From Pempheris klunzingeri (lineage: Eukaryota; Chordata; Actinopteri; Acropomatiformes; Pempheridae): DNA of 64,000 bases. The stretch covers positions 10,714,001-10,778,000 of the forward strand of contig NC_092020.1 of the NCBI RefSeq assembly GCF_042242105.1, given 5' to 3'. A program made the position numbers and the translations under genes. This document shows, one piece after another, positions 1 through 12,053 of the stretch (the first letter of the stretch is position 1; each line of letters begins with the position of its first letter). The notes beneath the pieces were generated by a model. The model worked only from the letters and a program-made list of their open reading frames with translations, had not been told where the DNA came from and made no database searches.

Positions 1-1700
1 TGTAACACCTCACATTGCCCTGCACTTTCTACTAAAAGCTGCACCACAAGGCCTGCAGCTGATATAACATACATGCATGTTCTGCTCCAGTGGGAGCCGA
101 AATAAGTTTAGTATTTGTTACCTAAAAAATCAGTTCAAATTGAGATTATGTCTGATTAAAGTTTAGCTTTGCCTTTCAATGACATGAAGCAAATATTTAA
201 TTTCAGTTCTTCAGACCAATATTGACATTGCAATTTTTCTTTTCCAGACAGTAAACTACTATCTTGTTACTGCATTAAGATAAAATAAGGAACTTGCTTT
301 TTGCATGTGTTGAGCTAGTTAGCCTCACAGACTGACAGGAGGGCCTGCTACTGTTCAGGGCTTGTAAAATGTTCAAATGTTAAGTGCTTAGAAGAAGAGA
401 CAGACTCACCAGCTGTCATTCACACTCAGCTACGGAGCTGCTCGCTAGCTACCTGTCTGTAACTGACTGCAGAGTGGTCTTTCTCTTTTAACAGAACCAT
501 CTTTGGTCAAACGTGCACCAACAAACAGAGAAATCTGGGGATTACCAAAGCCAGTTATCCTGACATAAAGATCAGCACCAAACCAGATCTATCTGCCGGT
601 GCCGGCTGCTGGCCGACAACTATTCAACTATTTCACAAACAACTAAAATTGTCAGCTTCACAGTGGCACTGGTTCAAAAGTCACCAAATTAGGATTCATC
701 CTTTCTCTACAGTCCACCTATGAATATTTGTACCAGACTTTATGGAAATGTCATTGAAGTAATTCAGTGTGGACCAAAGTAGTGTCCGGCCTCCATGCGG
801 CCGTGCTGCTGCTGTGCATAAACACCGGCCACAGATGCCGAGTCTGAGCCCAGCAGCAACTGATGGTTTGGTGTGTCATATTTACTGTGACAGCAAGGAG
901 TCACTAATTTACTAATGAGCTTAAATGAACTCCGTTCTGTATTTGAAGTACCTGCCTCACACCCACTGAACACACACACACACACATATGTACATGCTGA
1001 AGGTGTGTGTGAAGCGTGCTGTGCATCCCTTTTTATCGGACTGTTTGCCCTGCTCCAGCTCCAGCTCCAGCTCCAGGAGAGGTGGACTTCCATTCACACG
1101 GCTGTTTACCTGCTTCATCACTCCTCCTTAGACCAACATTCTATAGTGTTTTAGTCCGAACTACCCACCCTGCTAACACTATGTAGTCAGTTAGCAGCGC
1201 TGTGGAAAAAAACAAAATGCGAAGCCTGTAATTGAGAGATAAAAGAAGGAACTTGCCACTTGTGGTAGAGAATGAGTTTGAAATGTTCCTGTTCTTTTTT
1301 TAAAACAGTAAAACATTTCAAGATTCTCATATAGCAGCTAGTAGTGGACTGTGAACACAGTACCAATTCAGCCTTTTACTGTTTTATTTGCATGGTAAAC
1401 ATCTGGTGTCCTGGGTAACATCTGTGCACTGTGGAACTGTTTTTAATTTCTCTGGAAACATATCATATGTTGTTTTTAAGTTTTACAATGAAGCAACAGG
1501 AACAGTGAACAGGAAGTTCAGTTATTACTCACCACTGACATTTTGAAGGAAACAGTCATTTAGGAAACTGATGGATGACGATTGATTAGTTAATGACCTG
1601 CTACAGTGTGATGCAGTGTTTCAGCCCTGATGCGCCCACATACAGTGTGTTGATCCTCTGCCCTGCAGCACCATTCATTACACCTGTGTCCTCTCTGTAG
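1..1700. other. Presumed intron of the MGAT4-family gene; no exon recognised
   Basis: I see no exon with both splice borders and a recognisable peptide here. It holds a short CA run near 970-985 and a CAGCTC repeat near 1053-1077. The 109- and 79-residue reading frames across those repeats are chance openings. Because the first recognised exon at 1701 begins in the middle of the protein, this stretch is most likely an intron. Confidence 0.5.
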
Positions 1701-2662
1701 GTACCTGTTTCGCAGTGGAAATATCGAGACAAGCCGAGATCAATTCTACAACACCACAGTGGAAGTGCTGCCCGGCAATGTGAGTAACCCGCCTGTGTGT
1801 GCGTGTGTGTGTGTGTGCGCGCCTGTTCTTTGGTTCCATTACTGCCGTCGAGCAGGTCTTGGTTTTCATCTCAGGTGTTGATGCCTTGGGGAAAGAGTGG
1901 CAAGGCAACAGGAAACACCCACCACAACAAGCTATCTGCTATCAGCTGCCTCCCTCTGGCTCTGTGTGTTTGTCAGTCGACACTTCTGTCACACCAAAGG
2001 GGAAAAGTGGTCATGCCACGGGTGACCTTTGAGTAAAGTTAGACGGACACGGAATCGCTTTGTGGAAGATAAGAGGGAAACCAGGTGACACAAGATGAGT
2101 TCAGGTCCAACAGAGCCAACAGTGAAGCCAGCAGATGAAGTAAATCTAAATAAATAAGCTCATCCCTGGTGAGCTCAGCGTTTTTTGAGGTGCTACATTT
2201 GTCATGATGAACCACGGATGGCATCAGGGCCTGGAGGGCAGACTTTATGATACCAAACATTAAAAAGGCAATCAATCAAAGAAACAGCAACAGGCTGATC
2301 TCAACATGACTTAGACTCTGCCACAAAGTTTGGGGAAAAATATTCCTTTATTCACAAAGCTGCACTTTCAAAACGTTAAAACTACCAAACTAACTGGACC
2401 TTGGATTTATTACCTGTCATCTCCTTTATTTCTAATATCATTGATTGTATGATGGCTAACTAATATAATCAGCGAGTAACTAGACCTTCAATCAGGCCAC
2501 ACTATTCACTGTGTGAACAAGACACCGTATAATTAGATGTTGTCAAACTTGCTGTGTATATTTATGGTCATAGCAGGGCTGGCTGTTGTTTGAAAAATGA
2601 CATTACTTGTGTCAATGTGTTACCTGAGTTTCCAAACTCACTCCTAAAAAAAAAAAATCATG

Positions 2663-2705
<43 letters not shown>

Positions 2706-5700
2706 ATGATTTGTATAGTTATTTTTATTTCTTTCACAAAAGAGGGCAAAAATGTGAAATGTGGTGTGAACATGCGCTGCTGTGCAAGAAGTTTGCCTGA
2801 ATAAATGTTCTGAAACTGGAAGATCCAAAACGTAAATAGGTTGAATGAAAAAAAGAAGAAATAAATCGGTGACTAAATGAATAAGAATTGAGCCTTGGCC
2901 ACCAGAGGATGGAGGATGGAGGATGGAGGAGGGAGAACCGCCGTGACTTCGACTGTGCTGTTGAAATGAGCAGTGGCCAGCATGCAGACAGATACCTGAG
3001 GAGAAACACTCCCTCCATCACGTTTCCACCACACTGTCTCGGTATCTCGTTTCATTAAGTGCTTTATTTAACTAACTCTCCTTTAGTGTGCATAAGAATA
3101 ACAAGCCAACAGTTCACTTGCTCCCCTTTAATCCCTGAATAATGATTTTGTTAACGTCACTGTAACATTTTCTGATATTCCTACGGTATTTCATCACTGT
3201 TGTATTTAGAACTTGTGACTTCATCCACATTTATCAGTCGCTTTTTTTAAATCAGATATCAGTGTCTCCAAACACCAGGGGAGTGTAGAGGGGGTATTCA
3301 TAACACACCCACATCAACATGGACCCACCCAGTGCAGGTGTGTGACGCACAGAAACCAGAAACAAGAGCCTTAATGTTCACAGTAATGTTGATAGCATTG
3401 ATGTTGTGCTCAGGAATAATCAATCATTATCAAAGATAAAAATAATAATAATAATAATTATTATTATTATATTGATTAATGGGACTTAAAAAAGTGTAAA
3501 GTCCACCTCAATAAATGACACAACGTCGGCCAACGGTGGCTGGAAAGTTGGGTCCAGGGGTGCGTTTAGCATATATGTGTGGGACTAAAGGACTCTGGGA
3601 AACTGAGTTCAGAGAGGGAGCCCTTTGTTCAAAAGACAGAGAAACATGTAGTTCTCACCATTTTTAGTGGAGGGCCCAACAGCCAGCAGTTTGTTCTCTT
3701 AGTAAAATCAGCTGGAACAGAATGGAATGAGTGCCAGACTTTCTCAATATGTTACAAAGGCATGTTTACGTTTTTTTACACGACGTCAGCTGAAGTGTGG
3801 AATACATTTTGTTATAAAAGGGTGCAGTTTAGATGACAACACGTCATTCTACGTTTGATTGTAGAGTGATATTTAAAGTGTTCCAGTGTTACTGCAGACC
3901 AAGATCTGTTGCTCTGGAAGTCCTCTAGAATATGAATGATAAGACGGTGCCACAGTACTCTGCTGCTTGTGTTTATAGTCAGTGTATTACCTTCAGAAGA
4001 TAGCAGTCAGCACGTGCCATGTTTGGAGAAGCAGGCAGTAAGCAATGTGCTGCTGAGGGCAGGGTCAGTCTGGGTCAGTGGACACTGTAGAATATTATTG
4101 ACTTTACACTGCTGTCAGACGTCCCTTCCTGACGGGGAACTGAAGACAGACTTTTCACCAGACTCCATTAAGAAAAACAGCAATTTTAACTTGCAAAATG
4201 CTGCTCAATGGAGCTTTGCAGCTTTGAATAGAGCAGAGAGAGAAAGGCTTCAGTTACTCATCAGAACGGCCTGTTTGATCCAGTTAAAGCAGTGAAAATA
4301 AGTGTAGCGCACACGTTAAGTGATATTGATGTTTTGCTGCTCCTGTCTTTGCTTAGTGACTCCTGCACGCTTCTCCAAACTGGGGGGATGCTGCCCACCA
4401 TCTACTCAGGGTAAACCATACAACCGCACTTGAAATAATCTGAACAGCTCCTTTAAGTGACTCACTCTTCCCAACAGCTTAGTGGTGACCCTGGAATGTG
4501 GGCTTAATGATAAGAGCTGGTGACTGCACTTTGGTTTTCAGTGAGACTTTGCTTCCTTATCTGAGCCCAGCCTCACAGGTTTGATAGCTACAAGGTCAGA
4601 GAGGGGCATCAACAATACATGCTGCTCTTTCTCCTGAAACCTCCAGCTGTTCACAGGGCGGCTTTGTGCTGCAGTTTCATGACGGCGACAATCAGATGGA
4701 GACAGACGATGCAGGGTCTGACCGACAGGAGCTTTTAAAGCCAGTAGCTACAGCACTTTGTTGGTTCACTAAAGCACGATCCATTTTCCATTTTCAGATT
4801 TCAAATCCAGCTAGACTGTTTTTCGCAGGAACAAAATGAAATAACAGACCTGAGTTCCCTGTACAGGACAACATGAGTCACATCTAGCGCTAATGATGAT
4901 GATCATTTCCACAGTCAGCTATGGTCACTGAGCAAATCTCCTTCATTGATGTACCACAATGTGGTTTAACTTCCTGTGTGGCTGACAGAGGTCAGCACTG
5001 AAATGTGAAGCTCTAACAAGTTTTGAATTGTGTGATCAGTCATAAAACATGTTAAAGTAATCCCATGTACTGTATGAAGTCTTTGCTGTGGGACATTCTG
5101 ACATGTCGCTCAGTGTTACCTGCATGAGCGTTTCCAGCAGCGGCAGGCGGCTGTTTTCTGTGGAAGGCTCTGATAAACCCACAGCGTACGACCCAGTGGA
5201 CACGGTGGAGCATTCAGCAGCTAAAACAGAGCTAAAAAAGAATGAATACTGGACTGACAGTCATCAGGTGGACACAAACTTGACTCCAAACGATGAATGA
5301 ATGATGTTTCTTCATATCTGCTGATAAAATGTGATAATATTGCCAGTGTTGTATTTGCATGTATTTGCTTTCTGCAGGTAGACACTCAGCTTAGTGAGGG
5401 GAGTGTAAAGTCACAGCGCTGGATGTGTCTGATATCTGGTGTTTTCTTCCTTCAGGCGGCAGCACGAGGCAGACTAGTGACTGGCTCGTCCTCTCCCCAC
5501 AAAGAAGCTGATAAGGGCTTCATCATTATCGGTAAATAATCAACCCATAACCCAATGACTGTTCGAACGGATAAGCCCTCCCCGTTCGTCACCAACTCAC
5601 ACACAGCGTGCGCGAGCTGCAGCGGCACTCTGGAGCACTGAAACTATTCTTGTGTGCAGGGAGACGTGGGCGTGGGTGTTCTGAAGTGCAACAATGATTG

Positions 5701-7999
5701 AATGAGAGCCTCTGAGTCACCACTGATGGCATAAGCTGCGATAATCATTACCCCCTCCAAGGAGGTTCAGTGTTTGGTGCAGATCGTCTGTTTATCAGCA
5801 CCGTTATAGAAAATCTGCTGACTGAAACTTGGACGGATGCAGCCGGGACCGAGGACAAACAAGCAGTAATATTAACCAAACTAGCATCATAGTTTGTAGT
5901 CTTTTAATAGCACAAAAGACTGAGCTGATCCACTCAGATCAACATTGCTAACAACTGACTGAGCTTTCTTTCCGAATGGAAAGGTGTCAGGTGTGGTGGT
6001 GTTCAGTGACAGGACCGGAGAGTTAATGACAAAATGGTGGACAGAGTTAGTTTGATTGTCGTCGGCCTACAAATGCACATAAAAGCCTCACACTGTGTTT
6101 CAGGTGCGTTTGAGAACGGGGTAGCTGAGGGGGAGATCGAAGAAGTGCTGCAGCCGATCTCAGCGCTACGCCTGCTGGTTCACTCTGACGCTGACGTCTG
6201 GGCTGTGCTGAGCGAGGTGACCTGACAGCCTGTGTGTGTGTGTGTGTGTGCTTCCACATATAGCTTAATTAAACAGCGACACTCTGAAAGTTGTCCTGGA
6301 TCCTAATCTAAATCTTAAAAACAAAGAAATGTATTGATCACATATGGAGGTGCACAGATTGACCTCGTACACACACTTCGGAAGCACAAAGCAATCTGCC
6401 ACCGTGTGCTAACATGTTAGCATACCTAGTGCTTACAGAGGTGCATCATCAGTATAATCATAAACTCGAATTATTAAACCAAATGTAACGTTCATGTCCA
6501 CACCAGCATGCATGACGCATGAGTGAGTCTGAACACCGAGCAGCCTGATCACACATTGGAACAGCCAGATCCATGTGATCTCCTGTATAGCTCCGAAGGT
6601 AAAGACTGACACCTCCCTCGCTCTCCTGTTACTGTCATTCCCCGTCAGACTGAGGCCACTTCCACTTTCATCATTCTCATTGGCTGTACTCCATTGGGCT
6701 GGTGCCAGTGCGCCGTATGGTGAACACAGGCGAGGCCTGGCAAACCTGCTTTCCATAAAGTACAGGTGGCACACGAGGCGGCACAAGTGATACTGCATTT
6801 GTATTTGGTGATGGTGAAAACAGCAGGCAGAGCAGTGTGCTCCTCCTTGGTTGGCACCAGCTGCCCTCAGGTGAACTACAAGCAGGGGAAGAGGGCAGCA
6901 TGTTCTACTGCTCAACAGTTAGTGAAATATGCTCATTTGATTTATTCTCAAGTGCGAGATGACAAGCAACATGTCCGGTGATTTTCAGAGAAGTCGATAG
7001 CAGTACTTTTAAACTAGCTCTTTCCCCCTGCTTTATGCTAAGCTAGGCTAACCACACCATGGCTTCAGCTCGGTACTCATCACACGTCTTCATGACTGGA
7101 CACTCGTCTCCACACTGACTCCAAACCACAATGATTTCGTCGTTGGACACCTTGGACGCGTTGACGTGTTGGCAAAGACGGCACAATACCAGTGCAACGT
7201 CAGCTGTGCCAGGCCACAGTGGTGCATGTTATTTACTGTGCACTTGATTCCCATGGTTTTGTCTTCTTGCTGAATAAGGTCAGGACTACTGGCACGAGCC
7301 ATCAAATGTAGTTTAATCTCCATGCACTCAGCACAAACTGGCACTGTGTGAGGTTAGGGCTAACTCCCACTATGACCTGAAACGTGATAAACTAATGTAA
7401 TACTGAGCAGCTTTAAACAGGACAAAACCAAATCATTTTATTGTCCTCTTTGAGATAAGGCAAGTCCACTTGGTCTGCTCCTTTACCCAACTTCAGAGAA
7501 CTTTCACCAGGTGTGTGTGTGTGTGTGTGTGTGTCTAAACAGAGCTAAAGAAGAATGAATACTGGACTGACAGTCATCAGGTGGACACAAACTGGACTCC
7601 AAACGATGAATGAATGATGTTTCTTCATGTCTGCTTTTAAAATGTGATAATATGCCAGTGTTGTATTTGCATGTATTTGCAAATTTTCACCAGGTGTGTG
7701 TCTGTGTCTGTCTGTGTCTGTGTGTGTGTCTGTCTGTCTGTGTGTGTGTGTCTGTGTCTGTGTGTGTCTGTGTGTGTGTGTCTGTCTGTGTCTGTCTGTG
7801 TGTGTGTGTGTGTGTGTCTGTGTGTCTGTCTGTGTCTGTGTGTGTGTGTGTGTGTCTGTCTGTCTGTGTGTGTGTGTGTGTGTCTGTCTGTGTCTGTCTG
7901 TGTGTGTGTGTGTGTGTCTGTGTCTGTGTGTCTGTCTGTGTGTGTGTGTGTGTCTGTGTGCGTGTGTCTGTGTCTGTGTGTGTGTCTGTGTGTGTGTCT

Positions 8000-8038
<39 letters not shown>

Positions 8039-8179
8039 TGTCTGTGTATGTGTGTGTGTGTGTGTCTGTCTGTGTGTCTGTCTGTGTGTGTGTGTGTGTG
8101 TGTGTGTGGTCTTACAGCAGCTGTGGTTTGTTTAATGCTCACTCTTGTTCCCGTCTGTCAGATCCTTATTAAAGTTTGA
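1701..8179 (+). CDS. mgat4d: MGAT4-family N-acetylglucosaminyltransferase, C-terminal exons only (partial)
   Basis: Four exons join in phase: 1701-1779, 5456-5531, 6104-6216 and 8162-8179, the last giving ILIKV and a TGA stop. All are bordered by AG and GT. The peptide of about 95 residues contains [20 protein letters not shown], then [44 protein letters not shown] and ILIKV. This matches, from memory, the C-terminal part of MGAT4 enzymes (FxSGNIEhP..LxNTxVEVLP, GxFxxGVAEG, LRL, VWVILSE). MGAT4 proteins are Golgi type II membrane proteins that add beta-1,4-GlcNAc to the Man-alpha-1,3 arm of N-glycans; the D member is a catalytically atypical paralogue. The catalytic domain lies upstream of the window. 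The choice of the D member rests only on its neighbour scoc, as in human 4q31.1, so the symbol is tentative. Other exons between 1779 and 5456 cannot be excluded. The terminal exon has only 18 coding bases and follows a 400-bp TG/TGTC repeat. Confidence 0.75.
2655..2712. repeat. (TA)n tract flanked by an 11-bp inverted repeat
   Basis: AAATCATGTTT at 2655-2665 is the reverse complement of AAACATGATTT at 2702-2712, and the space between is almost pure TA. The whole could extrude as a cruciform. It lies in an intron of the MGAT4-family gene. It may be the core of a small AT-rich repeat, but no longer element is visible. Confidence 0.8.
5222..5368 (+). repeat. Intronic duplicated segment, copy 1 of about 147 bp
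   Basis: This stretch starts near AACAGAGCTAAAAAAGAATG and ends near GTATTTGCATGTATTTGC. It is nearly identical to 7536-7680, with a few substitutions and small indels. Both copies lie in introns of the MGAT4-family gene and share orientation. Copy 1 sits about 90 bp upstream of the exon at 5456. Confidence 0.85.
7536..7680 (+). repeat. Intronic duplicated segment, copy 2
   Basis: Second copy of the segment at 5222-5368, same orientation, about 2.3 kb downstream. It is bordered on both sides by TG repeats (7511-7534 and 7694 onward), which suggests slippage or unequal exchange between TG tracts as the cause. Confidence 0.85.
7694..8108 (+). repeat. Compound (TG)n / (TGTC)n microsatellite, about 415 bp
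   Basis: The tract is built only of TG dinucleotides interrupted by TCTG units. It fills the last intron of the MGAT4-family gene and ends about 50 bp before the tiny terminal exon. The long Cys/Val/Ser reading frames on + and the Thr/His/Asp frame on - are products of the repeat, not genes. Confidence 0.97.
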
Positions 8180-9020
8180 TGACCACACAGAAGAGGAAAC
8201 ATCACACACACCCCAGCCCAGTGCTTCAGCTGAACAAACTGCCCCCCCTGCTGGACAAAGGCACCACAGACACTTTTTCCTCCAAGGATTACATGGGGTG
8301 CCTGTGGTGTGTGAGGAGGAGCACCCGTGCTCTGTTTGCTCCGAGGTGAAGATGACTAATTTATTATACTATTACGTTGTATTTTGTTGTAACAAAGAAA
8401 ACCATCCAGTGCCACCCTGTCTTTGTGTATTTCATTTCACTTCCCTGGGGTTTTTGTGTTTTGTGCATTTACATGAAACCTTTCATGGCAAAACAGGTTC
8501 CCCAGAGGACAGATAACAGTCTTCTCATGTGGACTGCATATATTGGTTTCCCTGTTCTTACGCTGAACAGAGGAAGTGGGCGAAGCTGTGAAGGTTTGTC
8601 TGCAGACATGCGTCTGATGCAGCCTGTTTAAATGTACCGGTGAAGGAGTCTGGAGATGAACTGAATAACTTACTTATTGTCAACAAACGCTACGAAAACA
8701 CCCAAAGCACCAATGGATGCCTCTCATTGACAAGGAATGTGTGTATCCAAAGCCAGACAATTGATGGGCTCATGCTAAAACTGATGGATTCCTGACGCTG
8801 GTCTCAGTGAAAAACTATGAGCCACATCACTGCTGCGCCTGTAGGTTACACCTGCTTCTCAACATCTTAACACAAGATTTCTCTGTTAACTTCCAAATTA
8901 ATTAAAATGTTGGTATTAATGACGAACTCTGGTCATTTTAAACCTGGCTCCTCTCTGTCCACATCCTGGTGTCTGAGTGACTGGTAGGTAGTAAAAGTGT
9001 TGGAACTGGTCCACTTTTTT
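8180..9020 (+). other. 3' UTR and downstream of the MGAT4-family gene
   Basis: This follows the TGA at 8177-8179. It carries no recognisable exon. No AATAAA is obvious within the first 800 bases; ATTAAA near 8901 is a weak candidate. An AATAAA at 9831-9836 lies beyond a LINE fragment and is less likely to be used. Confidence 0.4.
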
Positions 9021-9072
9021 TTGGTTTAAACACAAACAGCCGTTATATCGCTCTCTGACACACACACCAGAC
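9021..9072 (-). repeat. Dispersed repeat piece, inverted relative to the copy at 24223-24275
   Basis: Read on the minus strand this gives GTCTGGTGTGTGTGTCAGAG, then a block ending in a GGTTTAAACC-like sequence. It matches 24223-24275 almost base for base. The part that follows it in the 24-kb copy is found at 9849-9948, but in direct orientation. The two pieces here flank the LINE fragment at 9217-9797. The family is not recognised. Confidence 0.7.
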
Positions 9073-9216
9073 TACACTGTAATTTATTGTCTACCGCTGC
9101 CTTGATCGGTTAGTTTATTTGTGTTAATTCCAGTGTTCTATAAGGTAAAATGACTGTTTTTGTCAATGGAGTCTGGTAAAAATAGGGACCAGGTTTAAAA
9201 ATACCACAGTATCTGT

Positions 9217-9797
9217 ATGCAAAAAGGTAAAGTGACACTAAGTTACCCCTTTAAAACACCAACGCTCAGGAACTTTTACACCTGCACCATTGAGAGTGTT
9301 CTGGCTGGGAGCATCACCACCTGGATGGGCAGCAGCACCAAGCAGGACTTCTCGGCCCTGAGGAGGGTCAGAACCACCCTCCCCACCCTGCAGGACATTT
9401 ACCAGCAGCGCTGCAGGTCAAAGGCCACGAAGCTATCAAGGGAGCCCACCCCCCCCCGTCAGGTCGGCGTTACCGCTGCCTGAAGGCAGGATGAGGTGGA
9501 GCTTCTTTCCTCAGGCCATCCGCCTGCTGAACCTGAAACAATAGACTTTATGGACAATCTATTCACAAGCTGAAATATTCTGTCATACTGTATATATACA
9601 TCCATATTCTGCACAGGTTTCAGACTAAATCAGAATAAATACATTACTATTTATTTACCTCTATCTTTAGGTTTCTACTGTGTCTTTATTTTTATTTCAT
9701 CATTGTTTCAGTCTGGAACAGGCACTCAGAACATTTCACTGTGCTTTATACTGTGTATAAGTGTGTATGTGACAAACAAAGGTCTTGAATCTTGAAT
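9217..9797 (+). mobile_element. L2-like LINE, degenerate 3' end
   Basis: The + frame at 9217-9483 reads NFYTCTIESVLAGSITTWMG, then ALRRVRTTLP and RCRSKATKL. This resembles the end of an L2/CR1-clade reverse transcriptase (YsxIESVLTgSITxWyG, LxRvvrtA, LPxlqdiYxxRC.rKA). It continues out of frame with SFFPQAIRLLN-like coding near 9502-9535. The 3' end carries the short TCTTGAA repeat near 9783-9797, usual for L2 tails. Only the last few hundred bases remain, as after 5'-truncated insertion. The clade call is from memory. Confidence 0.75.
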
Positions 9798-9848
9798 CAC
9801 GTCACAAGCAAACTACCTGATAGAAGCAGCAATAAACCAACAAATCCT

Positions 9849-9948
9849 GTGTGTGGTTAAACCAGAAGGATCTTCCAGGTCTCTCTCTGTGGGGATCCTT
9901 TCCGTGATGCTGTCACACACTTAGAACAACACTCTGAGCCTGTCAGTA
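9849..9948 (+). repeat. Dispersed repeat, about 100 bp, second copy at 24260-24358
   Basis: Starts at TGTGTGGTTAAACCAGAAGG and runs to about GAGCCTGTCAGT. It differs from the 24-kb copy at only a few bases. Neither copy has coding potential. One lies downstream of the MGAT4-family gene, the other in setd7 intron 4, so this is a dispersed family rather than a local duplication. Confidence 0.85.
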
Positions 9949-10356
9949 GTCCCAGTGTTCTCCTTAGAGATGTTCTTGGGAAAACACAGCATACACATTA
10001 GTTCAACAGAGGGGCTCATGTCCTCAATGAGGAATCACTGAAACAATGACTCCACACAGGCTCCTTATGGTTTACATGTATCTGTCAGTTTGTATTTACC
10101 ATAGCAGCCTACAGATGAAAGGCCAAGCCATCATATCGTGTGTTAAAGTTCCCAGAGCAGCTTCAGTGCTCCTTTTCACTGACTCTCCAAGCGTGGTGAG
10201 CACTCATTGCACTATATCAGTTTCTGTTTTAATTAGTCTAAACTTTCCTTCGCCTCGACACCTGGCTGTGTGTGTGGTACATAGAGCCCCCTCAGTGAAA
10301 CAGACGAGATGAGATCAGAAACCATCGGTGACATTTCATGTAAAAGGGTCAACACT

Positions 10357-10362
10357 TTTATT
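10357..10362 (-). terminator. scoc: Poly(A) signal of scoc
   Basis: TTTATT on + is AATAAA on -. It lies about 1.7 kb past the scoc stop codon, giving a long 3' UTR (about 10340-12053) without other genes. No nearer AATAAA was noticed, but use of this one is inferred. Confidence 0.55.
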
Positions 10363-12053
10363 AAACCAAAGTCGTTTCAAATAGCAACAAAAAGCAACAT
10401 TTTGTAAACAGTGTTCAAATGCAACAGGGTCAAGATGTTTCAGGACTTCATGGATAAAGTTTCTTCAACATTTCTGCATAAAATACAGTATGCATATTTG
10501 TCACTGATTTATTGGGAGGCTAAGCACAAGAACTAGACTTTCAGTTCAAATGACAATTGACACGTGCTTTTGGCTATAAATATCATCGGCAAGTCCTTTT
10601 GGTGCAGAGTGATTTACTCCCAACTTGTATAAGCAGCAACAGAAAAGTGACATTATACTGACATGACAAAGACCGAACCGTGTCAAACTGGACCTTTAGG
10701 CCCTCCTCTCTTTAGAGGTTCGAAGCAGTAACAATAAACCATGTGAACAGAGCTACTCGTCCCATAGCAATGGCAGCAATACTGACTAATAAATAACTAA
10801 AGGAAAGGTGGGTGGGCGGGAACATTTCTGGGAGCCAGTGAACATCGGACAGCATGGCTCTGACGCAGTCTCAGCAAGACCTGGACTACAACAAGTAAAA
10901 CATAACACATACGGTACAGGCAGACATCCAGGTCTGACCTGCAGGGGAGAGGAAACCAACCAAAACCACTGAGAGCTCAGGACTTTGTCTCAGTTCGTTT
11001 TGTGCCATAAACTGTACAAACTGCAAAAGTAATGCCTGAAACATGTTAGCCAGCCCCAAAAAGGAATCGTTCCTGTGGGCTCAGGGAGCAGAGTTAGCCT
11101 CAGGCTTTGATAAGGAGGTGGACAGTGTTTTTCACAGGAACTAGTGACGATAACGCTAAGACAGCTGACGCCGTTAGCGGGTGTTTCCATGTTACCAACA
11201 TATAGTTTAATGCTAACGCTAATCATGGGAGTGGGGCTCTGTGCTTTTAATTCATGCTCCCCATCAATGTTTAGGGACTCACTTCCTGTGGAGCCTAGGT
11301 TAGTGTGGTCACTGTCATGTTGTCAGAGCGTGGCACAGGGAGCATGTGCATACTGGATTGTTTGATTCATTTTTGATCCTCTCTTAAAGTCAATACTTAA
11401 TCATTGTGCTGCGACGGCTTATATTTGATCCGTTCCAACTACTGAGCCACTAGACTCAATCCATTGCACAAAATAATGCCACACTAATTTAGCAGGCAGT
11501 AGTTAACCTGACTGAAGTAGCTCAGATGCTTGTACCGCCGTCTCCTTTTCCACGCTGGCCTGCTGTTGACTCACTGCACCACTGTGCGTTGGTACGACTG
11601 CTCGTTTAGAGCTGGGTCTGCTGTAGCTCGGCACTCCAGGTCCAGGGACTTACAGTGTTTGGGTTGAAAGATGAAGTTAGAAGTGAGTCTGAGCTGCAGC
11701 TAACTAAAGTCTAAAACATGCTCCTGAAAAGATACGTCTTTGCATACAGTTATGCCGAATAAGAAACTGAAAAACATGGTTCAATCCTCCAGCTTTCTCT
11801 TTTCTTTCCTGTACATTGTGACATGACAGACACAACACTGCTGCCTAGTGCACCTGCTGAGGGAGTGACGATGACCACATCTGCACACTCACAAACATGT
11901 TCTGGGCTTGGGCAGTATTTAAGGGTCCATGATGTTGATGATCAGAGTCCAGTCTTCCAGGACAGTTTGGGTTCGGGTTCAGGTTCAGGTTCTGGAATGT
12001 GTGTGTGTGTGTGTGTATGTGGGGTTCTAGGTCACGGCTCTCCCAGGTACTCC

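Noticed and set aside
4130-4200. TTTTCACCAGACTCC words also near 14063 and, inverted, near 9165
   Set aside because: Only short shared words of a common fish repeat; too short to delimit an element.
7610-8179. Long Cys/Val/Ser frames on + and Thr/His/Asp frame on -
   Set aside because: They are direct translations of the TG/TGTC microsatellite; only the last 18 bases (ILIKV and stop) are a real exon.
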